A stretch of DNA of 47,805 nucleotides from Rhodocyclaceae bacterium (GTDB lineage Bacteria > Pseudomonadota > Gammaproteobacteria > Burkholderiales > Rhodocyclaceae), in NCBI GenBank assembly GCA_016791105.1, contig JAEUNM010000019.1, forward strand, positions 1 through 47,805, written 5' to 3'. The first letter of the stretch is position 1; each line of letters opens with the position of its first letter. The translations under genes and the position numbers were made by a program. The notes beneath the pieces are model-generated. The model had not been told where the DNA came from and searched no databases. It saw only the letters and a program-made list of their open reading frames with translations. Below, one piece after another: positions 7,677 to 16,747 of this stretch.

Positions 7677-8302
7677 AACCGGGCGTCGATCGGCGCTCGC
7701 CTGCGTCGTGCGGCGTGCACCAATCTCCGCGGTATTCCTGAGTTGGCGCGGGTTTTCCGCTCTGTCGCAGGGGGCGCGATGCACCCGCTGGCACTGCCGG
7801 ATTGGGTGTGACAGCCGCCTAGCTGCGGACTGGCCAGAAGGTCTCCACGGCTCGCCGCTCCCGAGTGTCGGCGCACTTTACGCATACAAGCGTTCTGGCT
7901 TGGGTGGGGGTGAGCCGCGGCGCACAAACGAACCCCTGTCTGGGGGCTTCGGCGGGTGCCGACACGCGGCGATGATTGGCGTCACATTTCCGGCTTTTCG
8001 TGCCTGGCCGCGAGTCAAGTAACGGACTACCGCACGGCGAAATCTGCATGTGATGGCACCTGCCAGGCAGCGGGAAACCACTGTACTGCCCTAGAAGTGT
8101 CGTCATACTGTCGGGAAATTTTACACAGGTGCCGAAATAAATCAGAGCTTTGTTGGCAATCGCTTGTAAACAAAAGTGAATCCATTCTTGGCACGGGTTT
8201 TGCTAACCGCTATATGACCGCTCGCATCGCGCGGCTTTTGAAACTGCGGCAACCGCCCATGGGCGCCGCGAATATGTACCAACCGACAAAAAGGGTATCT
8301 GC
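7677..8302. other. Long leader region between formate dehydrogenase and PEP-CTERM gene
   Basis: This gene-free stretch of about 626 bases holds a perfect 8-bp inverted repeat GTGTCGGC (7865-7872) and GCCGACAC (7958-7965) enclosing two smaller hairpins. It also holds the sigma-54 promoter at 8189-8204 with TTTTACA (8119-8125) and TGTAAA (8165-8170) upstream of it. A 104-codon ORF at 7708-8022 has no recognisable family features and I leave it out. Confidence 0.5.
8189..8204 (+). promoter_or_regulatory. Sigma-54 (RpoN) -24/-12 promoter
   Basis: TGGCACGGGTTTTGCT matches the RpoN consensus TGGCACG-N4-TTGCW exactly, including the GG and GC dinucleotides at correct spacing. It lies about 100 bases upstream of the PEP-CTERM start codon in the same orientation. 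TTTTACA (8119-8125) and TGTAAA (8165-8170) are inverted half-sites upstream where an enhancer-binding activator could sit. PEP-CTERM genes in other betaproteobacteria are known to be under RpoN with the PrsK/PrsR pair; linking this gene to that system is inference. Confidence 0.85.
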
Positions 8303-8872
8303 ATGAAAACCTCTCGTTTAGCCGCCTTCGCCGTCGCCGCAGCGGCAACCGGTTTCGCCGGGTCTGCTTCTGCCATTCCGATCGTAGCCATTTTCAACGT
8401 TGCAACGGTAGGCGCGATCACCGCCGACACGGGCGACGTGACGACTGCCACCACTATTGGGGATGCTGGCCCCAATTTCGTCGGCTCGGTCCTTGCCAGC
8501 AACATCGGCCTGGCGGCATTCGATCCCGTCACGTTCACGCCTCAGCCCATGCCGGTTTCGATAAACTCGACGTTTACCAAAACTTTCACAACCGTGATGG
8601 GCACCTTTACCGAAACGCTGACGGTGTATTCGGTCACCCCGACGGGCAATTCCCTCAGCGTGCTGGCGCAGGGCACCATTACGGGTGCCGGCTTCGACCC
8701 GACGCCGGTGTTCTACTCGGCCGCTTACACGCAGAACGCCGGCCCCGGCACACAAATCAACGTGTCGTACAACGACTCGACCACGGCTCCTCCCGGCATT
8801 CCCGAACCGGCCACGATGGCGCTGATCGGTCTGGCAATGGCGGGTGTCGCCGCCTCCCGCCGCAAGGCCTGA
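8303..8872 (+). CDS. PEP-CTERM sorting-domain secreted protein
   Basis: A 189-residue exported protein. An N-terminal Sec signal peptide (MKTSRLAAFAVAAAATGF, cleavage near ASA-IP, residue about 26) precedes a Thr/Val/Asn-rich body without known domain. The body has one repeated-looking stretch of TFTKTFTTVMGTFTETLTV. The C terminus is a textbook PEP-CTERM signal: IPEPATMALIGL, a hydrophobic helix, then a basic SRRKA tail. Exosortase (EpsH) should cleave at PEP and the protein would go to the cell surface or exopolysaccharide matrix. No exosortase gene is in the window. AAAGGG lies about 9 bases upstream of the ATG. Transcription probably starts from the sigma-54 site and ends at the strong hairpin at 8931-8958. 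Part of its 3' end recurs at 9752. Confidence 0.9.
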   Translation: MKTSRLAAFAVAAAATGFAGSASAIPIVAIFNVATVGAITADTGDVTTATTIGDAGPNFVGSVLASNIGLAAFDPVTFTPQPMPVSINSTFTKTFTTVMGTFTETLTVYSVTPTGNSLSVLAQGTITGAGFDPTPVFYSAAYTQNAGPGTQINVSYNDSTTAPPGIPEPATMALIGLAMAGVAASRRKA

Positions 8873-8962
8873 AGCTTCAAGCCGCAGCAGAAATAGCCTG
8901 CCGCCCGCTTGTCGGGCGGTAGTCAAAGGGCCGAAGAGTGATCTTCGGCCCTTTTGCATTCG
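8843..8962. repeat. PEP-CTERM gene tail and terminator, copy A
   Basis: These 120 bases cover the last nine codons of the PEP-CTERM gene (GVAASRRKA and stop), the trailer and its terminator. They recur at 9752-9871 with about six mismatches and no length change. Confidence 0.85.
8931..8958 (+). terminator. Rho-independent terminator of the PEP-CTERM gene
   Basis: A perfect 12-bp stem AAGGGCCGAAGA / TCTTCGGCCCTT with a GTGA loop is followed by TT and a short T-poor tail. It lies about 60 bases behind the stop codon. Its A-rich 5' side would also let it work on the opposite strand. Confidence 0.8.
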
Positions 8963-8967
8963 GAGCC

Positions 8968-9737
8968 GTAGGGCGCAAAAGCGTAGCGCATAGCGCCGTA
9001 TGGTGCGCTTGCTCCGCTACGCACGCAGGGTGGGCAGTGAGCCGCCACATACGGCGGAATGCGCTGCGCTTTTCCGCCCTACGAGGGCCGGGCCTCACGC
9101 CTGTGTAGGTTGGCGGTGAGCTTGCGAACCCCAGCACCCACCGTTCGATGTACGCGAAAACCATTGGGGATCGCCGGCCCGTAGGGCGGATAAGCCGCAA
9201 GCGCAATCCGCCGTATGGTGCGCATGCTCCGCTACCCACGCAGGTGGGCAGTGAGCCGCCACATACGGCGGAATGCGCTACGCTTTTCCGCCCTACGAGG
9301 GCCGGGCCTCACGCCTGTGTAGGTTGGCGGTGAGCTTGCGAACCCCAACACCCACCGTTCGATGTACGCGAAAACCATTGGGGATCGCCGGCCCGTAGGG
9401 CGGATAAGCCGCAGGCGCAATCCGCCGCATGGTGCGCTTGCTCCGCTACGCATGCCGGGTGGGCTGCGAGCCGCCACATACGGCGGAATGCGCTACGCTT
9501 TTCCGCCCTACGAGGGCCGGGCCTCACGCCTATGTAGGTTGGCGGTGAGCTTGCGAACCCCAACCCCCACCGTTCGATGTACGCGAAAACCATTGGGGAT
9601 CGCCGGCCCGTAGGGCGGATAAGCCGCAGGCGCAATCCGCCGCATGGTGCGCTTGCTCCGCTACGCACGCAGGGTGGGCTGCGAGCCGCCACATACGGCG
9701 GAATGCGCTACGCTTTTCCGCCCTACGAGGGCTACGA
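8968..9737. repeat. Tandem array, about 214 bp per unit, 3.6 copies
   Basis: Units begin GTAGGGCG at 8968, 9181, 9395 and 9610 (spacings 213, 214, 215). The last unit is cut near 9731. Each unit carries a forward REP-like half (GTAGGGCGGATAAGCC...). An inverse variant follows (ACGGCGGAATGCGC...TTTTCCGCCCTACG). Then comes a shared spacer containing TAGGTTGGCGGTGAGC and a stretch ending GATCGCCGGCCC. Units 2-4 are nearly identical, and unit 1 differs at its left end. A 9-base ctacgaggg motif is repeated three times at 9723-9749 at the right junction. No open frame is preserved in a way that suggests coding. Confidence 0.85.
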
Positions 9738-9751
9738 GGGCTACGAGGGCT

Positions 9752-9897
<146 letters not shown>

Positions 9898-9910
9898 GAG
9901 GTGAAAGTAC

Positions 9911-9947
9911 CATTCGGCGGATTGCGCCTTCGGCTTATCCGCCCTAC
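9911..9947. repeat. REP-like element, single inverse copy
   Basis: CATTCGGCGGATTGCGCC followed by TTCGGCTTATCCGCCCTAC is the window's main REP-like palindrome in inverse orientation, 64 bases before the convergent DUF58 gene end. Confidence 0.7.
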
Positions 9948-10010
9948 GGGGCTCGTCGACGTGGCGCGGGCGCGTTCAGACACGCGGCCGAAATTGCCTC
10001 GCGCCCAGGC

Positions 10011-11348
10011 TCAAACGATCCCGGCCCGCTTCAATTCCCAATACTGATTGACCAGCGCGGCCGGCAGTTTTGCCGGCGTGGTGTCCACGACATGTACGCC
10101 GGCCGCGGCGAGGCGGGCGATCTGGCGCGCCCGCGCGGCTGCGTAGTCCTGCGCTGCCGCGTAACTTAGTGCAGCGTCGAAATCGCGTGGCGCTTGCGCC
10201 GTCAATTCTTCCAGCCAGGGTTCGCGCAGATTCGCCAGGCTTACTTCGTGACGCCGGCGCAGCAATTGCAGCGCCGGCAGGAGCGTGCCTTCGTCCTCGT
10301 CACGCAGATTGGTAAGCAGCACGATGAGTGCGCGCCGCGTCAGGCGCGTGGCGGCGAATTGCGCCGCGACCAGATAGTCCGGCACCCGCGTGCTGGGCTG
10401 CAGGTCGTAACTGGCGTTCATGAGGGTATTGAGCGCGCCGGCGGATTTGCGCGGCGGCAGGTAGCGCGGCTGTTCCAGACCGAAACTGACCAGGCCCACC
10501 GCGTCACCCTGGCGCAGGCCAACATAAGCCAGCAGCAGCGCGGCATTCAGGGCGTGATCGAAGTGCGACAGGGTGGCATCCTTGCTGCGCATGCGCACGC
10601 CGCAATCCAGCATGAGCACGATTTGCTGGTCGCGTTCGTCCTGATATTCGCGCGCAATCAGTTTGCCGGCGCGCGCGGTGGCTTTCCAGTCCACGCTGCG
10701 CGGGCTGTCGTCGCGCCGGTAGTCGCGCAGTTGGCGAAATTCCATGCCTTCCCCGCGCCGGCGGCGCAGCAGCATGCCCATTTGCGACAGGCGGTTGTCG
10801 GTGGCGAGCAAACTGTAGCGGCGCACGCGCGCGAAATCCGGATACACCCGCACGCTGTCCGGTGCGCCGGCTTCGGCGCGCATTTGCCACAGCCCGAAGG
10901 GGGAGTTGAGGCGTAGCGCCACCGTGCCGAAGCGGTGCAGGCCGCGTTCGGTTGCCAGCAGGCGGTAAGTGAGTTGCAGCGCCTCGCCCGCGTGCAGGTG
11001 GAAATCTGCCGGCTGCGCCTCGACCGCAAAGGCTGGCGGATGGGCGTCGTGCAGGCGGCCGGCCAGGCGCCCGCGCCCACTTAGCGTGAGCCGCAAACTT
11101 ACCCCTTGCCAACTGCCGACCGGCCAGGTGCGGGAAAGCTGGCGCTCCAGGGTGAGCGGGTTGCCGCGCAATAGCGCGGTGGCGTAATCGCCCAGCGCCA
11201 GTCCGGCCAGGCTTAGTCCGGCTGCCTGCCATAGCGGCAACAGCGGGTCGAATATGATGGCCGCGACACCCAGCGCGAACCACAGTCCCAGCACGCGCAA
11301 CAGATTGCGGTGTGGTACCGGCAGCCTGCTGACCGGCGCTGGCTTCAT
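10011..11348 (-). CDS. DUF58 domain protein
   Basis: A 445-residue membrane-anchored protein, last gene of a five-gene operon. Two adjacent N-terminal hydrophobic segments (about residues 17-55) are followed by a beta-rich region. The DUF58 core has GEGMEFRQLRDYRRDDSPRS, then VDWKATARAGKLIAREYQ (about 240-275). A von Willebrand factor A-like part starts with IVLMLDCGVRM. DUF58 proteins pair with MoxR ATPases, possibly in metal insertion or protein assembly at the membrane; the exact function is unknown. The ATG at 11348 overlaps the MoxR stop (ATGA), which fixes the start; a longer in-frame start at 11567 would lie within moxR. Confidence 0.85.
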   Translation of the reverse strand: MKPAPVSRLPVPHRNLLRVLGLWFALGVAAIIFDPLLPLWQAAGLSLAGLALGDYATALLRGNPLTLERQLSRTWPVGSWQGVSLRLTLSGRGRLAGRLHDAHPPAFAVEAQPADFHLHAGEALQLTYRLLATERGLHRFGTVALRLNSPFGLWQMRAEAGAPDSVRVYPDFARVRRYSLLATDNRLSQMGMLLRRRRGEGMEFRQLRDYRRDDSPRSVDWKATARAGKLIAREYQDERDQQIVLMLDCGVRMRSKDATLSHFDHALNAALLLAYVGLRQGDAVGLVSFGLEQPRYLPPRKSAGALNTLMNASYDLQPSTRVPDYLVAAQFAATRLTRRALIVLLTNLRDEDEGTLLPALQLLRRRHEVSLANLREPWLEELTAQAPRDFDAALSYAAAQDYAAARARQIARLAAAGVHVVDTTPAKLPAALVNQYWELKRAGIV

Positions 11349-12319
11349 TGGCGCGGAGCCGGCACCTGCGCGAGCAGCGCGGCGATCACGCCGTCGGCGT
11401 GCTGGCCTTCTATTTCGGCTTCCGCCGCCAGTGCAATGCGGTGGCGCATTACCGGCTTGGCGACGGCCTTGATATCGTCCGGCGTGACGAAGCCGCGCCC
11501 GCCCAGCAATGCCTGCGCGCGCGCCGCGCGCACCAGCGCGATGCTGCCGCGCGGCCCGGCTCCACAACTTAAATGCGGACTGGCGCGCGTGGCCCGCACC
11601 AGCGCCACGGCATAGTCGAGCACCTTGGCGTCGATATCGACCTGCCCCGCGAACTGCTGCAGCGCCAGCACCGTTTGCGCCTGAATCAGCGTCGTGACCT
11701 GATCCACCGACAGGTCGGCGCCGCTTTTGCCGTCGGTGACGCGGCGCGTCAGTTCGGCTTCTTCTTCCGCGCTCGGATAGTCGATGCGGATTTTGAGCAG
11801 GAAGCGATCCATCTGCGCTTCCGGCAGCGGATACGTGCCTTCCTGTTCGATCGGGTTTTGCGTTGCCAGCACCATGAAGGGGCGCGGCAGCGCGAGCGGT
11901 TTGCCCTCCAGCGTAACCTGGCGTTCCTGCATCGCTTCGAGCAGCGCGGCCTGGGTTTTGGCCGGCGCGCGATTGATTTCGTCGGCCAGCAATAAGTTCG
12001 TGAATACCGGACCTTCGCGCGTCACGAAGCGGGCGTTGGGCATGTCGTAATAAGTGTGGCCGACCACGTCCGAAGGCATCAGGTCGGGCGTGAACTGTAT
12101 GCGCCCGAACAGGCCCGCGAAAGTTTTGGCGAGCGCTTTCACCAGCAGCGTTTTGCCCAGCCCGGGCACGCCCTCTATCAGTACGTGGCCATCGGCGATC
12201 AGTCCGACCAGCACCTGTTCCACCACCTCGCGCTGGCCGATCAGGGCGCGCGCCAGTTCGCCCTGCAGGCGTTGCAATAATGTCTGTACCTGTTGCAGTT
12301 TTTCGGTATCTATTGGCAT
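11345..12319 (-). CDS. MoxR-family AAA+ ATPase
   Basis: A 324-residue AAA+ protein of the MoxR branch. Walker A is EGVPGLGKTLL (about 49-59), and Walker B is LLADEINRAPAKTQAALLEAM. The sensor I region is VLATQNPIEQEGTYPLPEAQMDRF. The length is normal for the family. MoxR proteins act as chaperone-like ATPases together with DUF58/VWA partners, here encoded directly downstream with a 4-base overlap. It follows the DUF4350 gene after 45 bases. Family assignment is secure; the client is unknown. Confidence 0.93.
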   Translation of the reverse strand: MPIDTEKLQQVQTLLQRLQGELARALIGQREVVEQVLVGLIADGHVLIEGVPGLGKTLLVKALAKTFAGLFGRIQFTPDLMPSDVVGHTYYDMPNARFVTREGPVFTNLLLADEINRAPAKTQAALLEAMQERQVTLEGKPLALPRPFMVLATQNPIEQEGTYPLPEAQMDRFLLKIRIDYPSAEEEAELTRRVTDGKSGADLSVDQVTTLIQAQTVLALQQFAGQVDIDAKVLDYAVALVRATRASPHLSCGAGPRGSIALVRAARAQALLGGRGFVTPDDIKAVAKPVMRHRIALAAEAEIEGQHADGVIAALLAQVPAPRQ

Positions 12320-12364
12320 GGCAGTGAATGGAATTAGAGCGGGTTTAGTTGGCTGTGCAAAAAA

Positions 12365-13666
12365 TTAAAGCTTGCGCAGCAAGAGGTGCAAGGTTTGAAC
12401 TGCCTGCACGAAGGCGTGGCGCTGGCGCACATCGCCGGCCAGCGCGTGCTGCACCGCCGCCGCTGCAAGCCCGGTCTGTGCCGCCAGCGCGGCAGGCAGA
12501 TTGGCGCCCGCCGCCAGTTCCGGATGACGCAGTTCCAGGCGCCGCCGCAAAATGTCGCGCAGCCGCTCGGCCCAGGCGGCATGGCCGTGCGCGCGCCGCA
12601 CGGCACGCCCGCAGGCGGCCAGATGTTCGGACAGGCTGCGCCGTTCCGGCGGCGTGGCCGGCAGCAGCGGCCCCAGCCGCGGCGCGACATACCAAATCCA
12701 GGCCACCAGGCCCGCCAGCAGCGGATAAAGGGCGCTTGCGCCGGGTCCGGCCAGCCAGGACCACAGGCTAGGCACCTGGATGCGCGTAATCAGGCGTACC
12801 GGCCCCGCTGTGTCGGCCATCAAGGCCCACAACAAGGCAGCGTGATCGTGTTCGCCTATCGAGTGGTTACTTAGTTTGAAATCCAGCCCGGCGACGAAAG
12901 TTATGCCGCCCTTGCCGTGCGTGTAATGCAGTATTTGCGCGCGGTCTTCCGGGCCGTCGGCGCGCCAGGCCGGGACGATCTTGCCGGCCTGCATGCCGGG
13001 AAAGAAGGTACGCAATTTGAATTGCCGCGCCGAGCCGGGTAGCTGGACGTACAGCGTCGATTGCCAGCGCTTGCCGACCTCTGCCGCGGCGGCCGGTTTT
13101 GCAGCCGGTGCGGTTTGCTGAGCCGGCGCCTCGCCCGCTGCGGCCGGTGCCTGGCTGCTTGTGGCGGGCTGTTCCGGCTTGGGGGCTGCGTCCGCTGCGG
13201 GCGAGTTTGCTTCGGCATCTGCCTCGTCTTCGTCATCCGCACTGGTATCGGCAGCGGGTTTTTTGGCCGCCGCCGGCAGGCTGCGCGCCACGTCGAATTG
13301 CTGCGCCAGCGGGTCTTCGGCCGGGGCTATTTCCGGCACCGCGATGAGCAGGCCACCGGCCTCCACCCAGCGCAATAGCGCAGCCATGCGTGCGCCGCTG
13401 ATGCGCCGTTCGCGGCCGCGGTCGAGTATGACTATCCCGCCCGGCGCGAGCCCATCCAGCGTGGCCGGGTCACCGCTTTTTTCGAAATGCCGCCCCATGC
13501 GTTCGACGAAGCGGCCGAGCGCCAGATAGCGATCGCGTAGCGCCTCGGGACTGTAGCCGGTGCGCTCGCTGCGTTCGTACTGTTCGAAATTCTGTATGAA
13601 CCAGACGCCGCCCAGCACGAGCAGCGCGAGCGCCGCCACCGTAGCCCACACCAGGCGCCGCTTCAT
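12365..13666 (-). CDS. DUF4350 membrane protein
   Basis: A 433-residue protein. One N-terminal membrane segment (about 6-24, LVWATVAALALLVLGGVWF) precedes a DUF4350-like domain of GATase/ThuA-like fold (GGIVILDRGRERRISGARMA, GGLLIAVPE). A long low-complexity Ala/Pro/Glu/Asp-rich linker (about 130-195) follows, then a second folded part containing GGITFVAGLDFKLSN. A second membrane helix (about 325-343, YPLLAGLVAWIWYVAP) precedes a cytosolic helical tail. Genes of this type regularly accompany MoxR, DUF58 and DUF4129 genes. Its start overlaps the upstream stop (ATGA). The biochemical role is unknown. Confidence 0.75.
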   Translation of the reverse strand: MKRRLVWATVAALALLVLGGVWFIQNFEQYERSERTGYSPEALRDRYLALGRFVERMGRHFEKSGDPATLDGLAPGGIVILDRGRERRISGARMAALLRWVEAGGLLIAVPEIAPAEDPLAQQFDVARSLPAAAKKPAADTSADDEDEADAEANSPAADAAPKPEQPATSSQAPAAAGEAPAQQTAPAAKPAAAAEVGKRWQSTLYVQLPGSARQFKLRTFFPGMQAGKIVPAWRADGPEDRAQILHYTHGKGGITFVAGLDFKLSNHSIGEHDHAALLWALMADTAGPVRLITRIQVPSLWSWLAGPGASALYPLLAGLVAWIWYVAPRLGPLLPATPPERRSLSEHLAACGRAVRRAHGHAAWAERLRDILRRRLELRHPELAAGANLPAALAAQTGLAAAAVQHALAGDVRQRHAFVQAVQTLHLLLRKL

Positions 13667-15129
13667 GCCGCCTCGCGCGCGAAGCGCGTGGGCCAGCCGC
13701 GGCACAGTTCGGCCACTGCTTCCTGCGCGGGCAGGCGGTGCGCATAGGCGGCGGCGGTCCATACCGCCACCAGTTGCGCGAACCACTGCGCGGCGGCCAC
13801 GTCGAAATGCCCGCGCGCCTCGCGCAGGGCATCGCCTTCGGTGCTGCCGGGGGTGAAGCGCACCCCGGCTTCATGCATGGCCGCGACCAGGGCGCCGCGA
13901 TACAGCAAGGACAAGGCCGCACGCAGGCGTCCACCGGCCAGTTCGGCCAGCGCGGCGGCTGCCACGTCGGGCGGCAAGGATTCCGGCCGCACATCCAGTC
14001 CCCACAGATATTGCGGCGGCGGCGGGCGGGCCGCCGGCTGCGGCAACCATTTGTGGCGCGCGCGCCAGATCAGCACCGCAAGCAGTGCGACCGCCGCCAC
14101 CCAGAGCACGCGCGTGAGGTCGGTGGCCAGGCTGGCCAGCGCGCTGCCCAGTTTGCTCAGCCACTCGGGAAAGGAAAACGGCTCGGACTTTTTCTTGTCA
14201 GGTGGGATGCGGCGCCAGTGGGTGGATTTTTCTTCGTGGCCGAAAGCCGCTTCGGCCAGCACCGCGTCGATGGCGGCGCGTGCCGGGTCGCTCTGTTTGG
14301 CGGCTTCCGACCCTGCCGCCGCGGCGGCCGGCTGCGGTACCAGGCAGGCGATGAGCAGCAGGCCGCATAGCGTGGCGCCGGCCACGCGGGCGGCGAGCCG
14401 GCGCAGACCCAGTTCTACATCCCAGGCTTCGAGATCGCTGCGGCGGTTCAGATAGAGCGCAAAACCGCTCGCCACGTACAGCGGTTCCACGATGGTTTCC
14501 GCCACTACGATTGCCGCGATCGACAGGCACTGCTGCCAGGTTTCGGATTCCGTGCCGAGGGCGAGCAAATTCCAGTTGATGCGGCCTTCGCCGTCGTCCG
14601 GCGTCAATATCGTCACGGCCGCCAGCGCGGAAAGGTAGAGTACGCCCGACAGGTTGGAGCACAGCACGGTGAGCCAGACCGCATGGCCGCGCGTGCGCCG
14701 TCCCAGCACGGCGCGCCGCTTGCGTGCGGTGCCGCCGCGCAGGCCTTCCAGTTGCACCACCGGCAACAGGAACGAACGCGCCATGCCCAGCCGGGCGAGC
14801 GTAAGAGCCCACAGATGAGGCCAGTTGAACCATAGCCCGGGCAAGGCGCGACGCACTTCGGACAAGCTGGGCGCGGCGCCGAAACTGGCGCGCGCCAGCA
14901 CGAACAGCAACACCCGATCGAACGCCGGCTTCAGCCACCAGGCGACCAATGCGCCCCAGATCGGTTGCGGCCAGAACAGGGCGCAGGCCACCAACAGCGT
15001 CGGCAGATATACCGCGCACCAGGCCGCAAAGAGCGGCCCGCGCCAGGCCAGCAGCATTTCGCGGCCCAGATCGAGCGCTTCCCAGGGCGTGCGCCGGCGC
15101 AGTACGACGGCCAAATCTTCAAGCCGCAT
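13663..15129 (-). CDS. DUF4129 membrane protein
   Basis: A 488-residue multispanning protein. The first half has several hydrophobic helices (for example LFAAWCAVYLPTLLVACALFW and a helix pair near 165-220). Cytosolic linkers and another helix at about 343-358 (VLWVAAVALLAVLIW) follow. The C-terminal DUF4129 domain has AAALAELAGGRLRAALSLLY, then GALVAAMHEAGVRF. The domain is typical of MoxR/SpoIIM gene clusters and was proposed in other bacteria to act at the membrane with them. The ATG at 15129 is used; a GTG six bases earlier is also possible. It overlaps the spoIIM-like gene by 11 bases. Confidence 0.8.
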   Translation of the reverse strand: MRLEDLAVVLRRRTPWEALDLGREMLLAWRGPLFAAWCAVYLPTLLVACALFWPQPIWGALVAWWLKPAFDRVLLFVLARASFGAAPSLSEVRRALPGLWFNWPHLWALTLARLGMARSFLLPVVQLEGLRGGTARKRRAVLGRRTRGHAVWLTVLCSNLSGVLYLSALAAVTILTPDDGEGRINWNLLALGTESETWQQCLSIAAIVVAETIVEPLYVASGFALYLNRRSDLEAWDVELGLRRLAARVAGATLCGLLLIACLVPQPAAAAAGSEAAKQSDPARAAIDAVLAEAAFGHEEKSTHWRRIPPDKKKSEPFSFPEWLSKLGSALASLATDLTRVLWVAAVALLAVLIWRARHKWLPQPAARPPPPQYLWGLDVRPESLPPDVAAAALAELAGGRLRAALSLLYRGALVAAMHEAGVRFTPGSTEGDALREARGHFDVAAAQWFAQLVAVWTAAAYAHRLPAQEAVAELCRGWPTRFAREAA

Positions 15130-16075
15130 CGCCACCTCGGCCGGCCAGCCCGAAATACAGCGCCAGCAGCAGCCAGAACATGGCGCCCACCGCCTGTTTT
15201 ATGGCGAAGGGTACGCCGCGCAAGGGCGACCAGAAAGCTTCGATGAAGGCGGCCAGAAAGGTGAGCATGGCGGCCCCGGCGATGAGCGGCAGGGCACCGC
15301 GTGCGCGCGCCAGCAGCGCATCGGCGCGCGTGCGCCGGCCCGGCGCAATGAGCGCCATGCCCAGTTCGAGCCCGGCGGCGCCGGACAGCACGGCGCCGGT
15401 CAGTTCAAACGCGCTATGGCCGGCCACGAACCCCCAGAATGTGTCGATAAAGCCGATTTGCGTCAGATGCCCGGCCACCGCGCCTATGAACATGCCGTTG
15501 TAGAGCAGAAAAAACACCGCCCCCGCACCGAACGCCATGCCGCCGGCAAAACACTGGAAATCGATGCGCACGTTATTGCCGATGTAATGGCCCCACATCA
15601 TCCAGGCCGTGGACGCCTCGCGCGGGCGCCCCAGGTGCGCGGCGGCGGGGTCGTACATGGATTCGATATCGCGTACCGCATTGGGCGACAGCAGCAAATA
15701 AACCGCATCCGGAAAATACTGCTGCAGAACGATCCAGACCATGGCCGGCAGGAAAAACAGCAGGCCCGCCACCGCCACGCTGCGGCGCCGCGCACGTACC
15801 GCGGCCGGCAGTTCGTAGGCCAGGAAGCGCAGCCAGGCCCAGCCGGCCGCCTGGCGCGCGCCATACACGCGCTGATGCGCCGCCAGCACGCGGCGTTGCA
15901 GGGCGTCCACCAACTGGCCGGAATAATTGCGTTGTTCCGCCAGCGCCAAATCCTGGCACAGGGCGCGGAAACCCGCCGGCATTTGTGCCGCCGGCAGCGC
16001 CTCGCCGCCGCCCAGCCAGCGGTCCCATGCGTCCCAGTCGGGCGCGCGCCGCGCGACGAACTGCACTTCGTTCAT
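15119..16075 (-). CDS. SpoIIM/DUF95-family membrane protein
   Basis: A 318-residue integral membrane protein and first gene of the operon. An N-terminal cytosolic helical part of about 100 residues is followed by SpoIIM-type transmembrane helices. Family-typical sequence includes NNVRIDFQCFAGGMAFGAG, VFFLLYNGMFIGAVAG and GFVAGHSAFELTGAVLSGAA. Outside sporulating bacteria this family occurs with MoxR, DUF58 and DUF4129 genes, as here, and probably forms a membrane complex with them. The divergent OsmC gene starts 152 bases away, so both promoters must lie in 16076-16227; a TATACT at 16170-16175 could be a -10 box for the OsmC side. Confidence 0.85.
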   Translation of the reverse strand: MNEVQFVARRAPDWDAWDRWLGGGEALPAAQMPAGFRALCQDLALAEQRNYSGQLVDALQRRVLAAHQRVYGARQAAGWAWLRFLAYELPAAVRARRRSVAVAGLLFFLPAMVWIVLQQYFPDAVYLLLSPNAVRDIESMYDPAAAHLGRPREASTAWMMWGHYIGNNVRIDFQCFAGGMAFGAGAVFFLLYNGMFIGAVAGHLTQIGFIDTFWGFVAGHSAFELTGAVLSGAAGLELGMALIAPGRRTRADALLARARGALPLIAGAAMLTFLAAFIEAFWSPLRGVPFAIKQAVGAMFWLLLALYFGLAGRGGDAA

Positions 16076-16227
16076 GGATGGGCCAAAAAATCTGCAGGGC
16101 AGGCTAGCTTATCAGAATTCATGCACGAATCATGGCCGGGCGGGTGCTGGCGGCCGTTGCTTGCCTGCGCATATACTTATGCCTTAGCCGGCGCCGGCCG
16201 GCTGCCCAAATCACCAGAGAATCGCCC

Positions 16228-16740
16228 ATGGACGCCGAACAATTACGCACTTTGCAACAGCCTCTCAAAGAACGTTATCGCGGCACCCCGCAGGCCGCAT
16301 TGATCACTTTACGTGCCGCCGGCGAATTGGGTGAAGGCGTCAGTTGTTCGGTCGCCACCGGGCGCGCGCTGGTCGAAGCCGGGCTGCATCCGGGCACCGG
16401 CGGCAGCGGCCTGCAGGCCTGTTCCGGCGACATGCTGCTGCAGGCGCTGGTGGCCTGTGCCGGCGTCACGCTGAGCGCGGTGGCCACCGCACTGGGCATA
16501 GACATTCGCAGCGGCCGCGTGCTGGCCGAGGGCGATGTGGATTTTCGCGGCACCCTGGGCGTTGCGCGCGATGCGCCGGTAGGCTTTGCCGACATACGGC
16601 TGCGCTTCGAACTCGATACCGATGCCGGCGCCGAGGCACTCGACAAACTGCTGCAACTTACCGAACGTTATTGCGTGGTGTACCAGACCTTGCGCACCCC
16701 GCCGCGGGTGCAGGTCGAACTGCAGCGCGCCACGGCCTGA
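16228..16740 (+). CDS. OsmC-family protein
   Basis: A 170-residue OsmC/Ohr-fold protein, a class that reduces organic peroxides or related thiol-reactive compounds with two cysteines. The first family Cys lies in LQACSGDMLLQALVACAGV (about residues 68-86) and the second in LTERYCVVYQTL near the C terminus. The ATG at 16228 is preferred to an earlier in-frame start because the upstream 32 codons look like leader sequence. It is separated by 7 bases from the following binding-protein gene, so the two are probably co-transcribed. Substrate is unknown; a link to oxidative stress is inferred from the family only. Confidence 0.8.
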   Translation: MDAEQLRTLQQPLKERYRGTPQAALITLRAAGELGEGVSCSVATGRALVEAGLHPGTGGSGLQACSGDMLLQALVACAGVTLSAVATALGIDIRSGRVLAEGDVDFRGTLGVARDAPVGFADIRLRFELDTDAGAEALDKLLQLTERYCVVYQTLRTPPRVQVELQRATA

Positions 16741-16747
16741 GGCGCCC

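Noticed and set aside
7708..8022. 104-codon ORF between formate dehydrogenase and PEP-CTERM gene
   Set aside because: Composition is Arg/Gly/Ser-rich without motif or ribosome-binding site, and it crosses a structured inverted repeat.
8968..9737. CRISPR-like array
   Set aside because: Units are about 214 bases long and repeat throughout; there are no short direct repeats with unique spacers and no cas genes.
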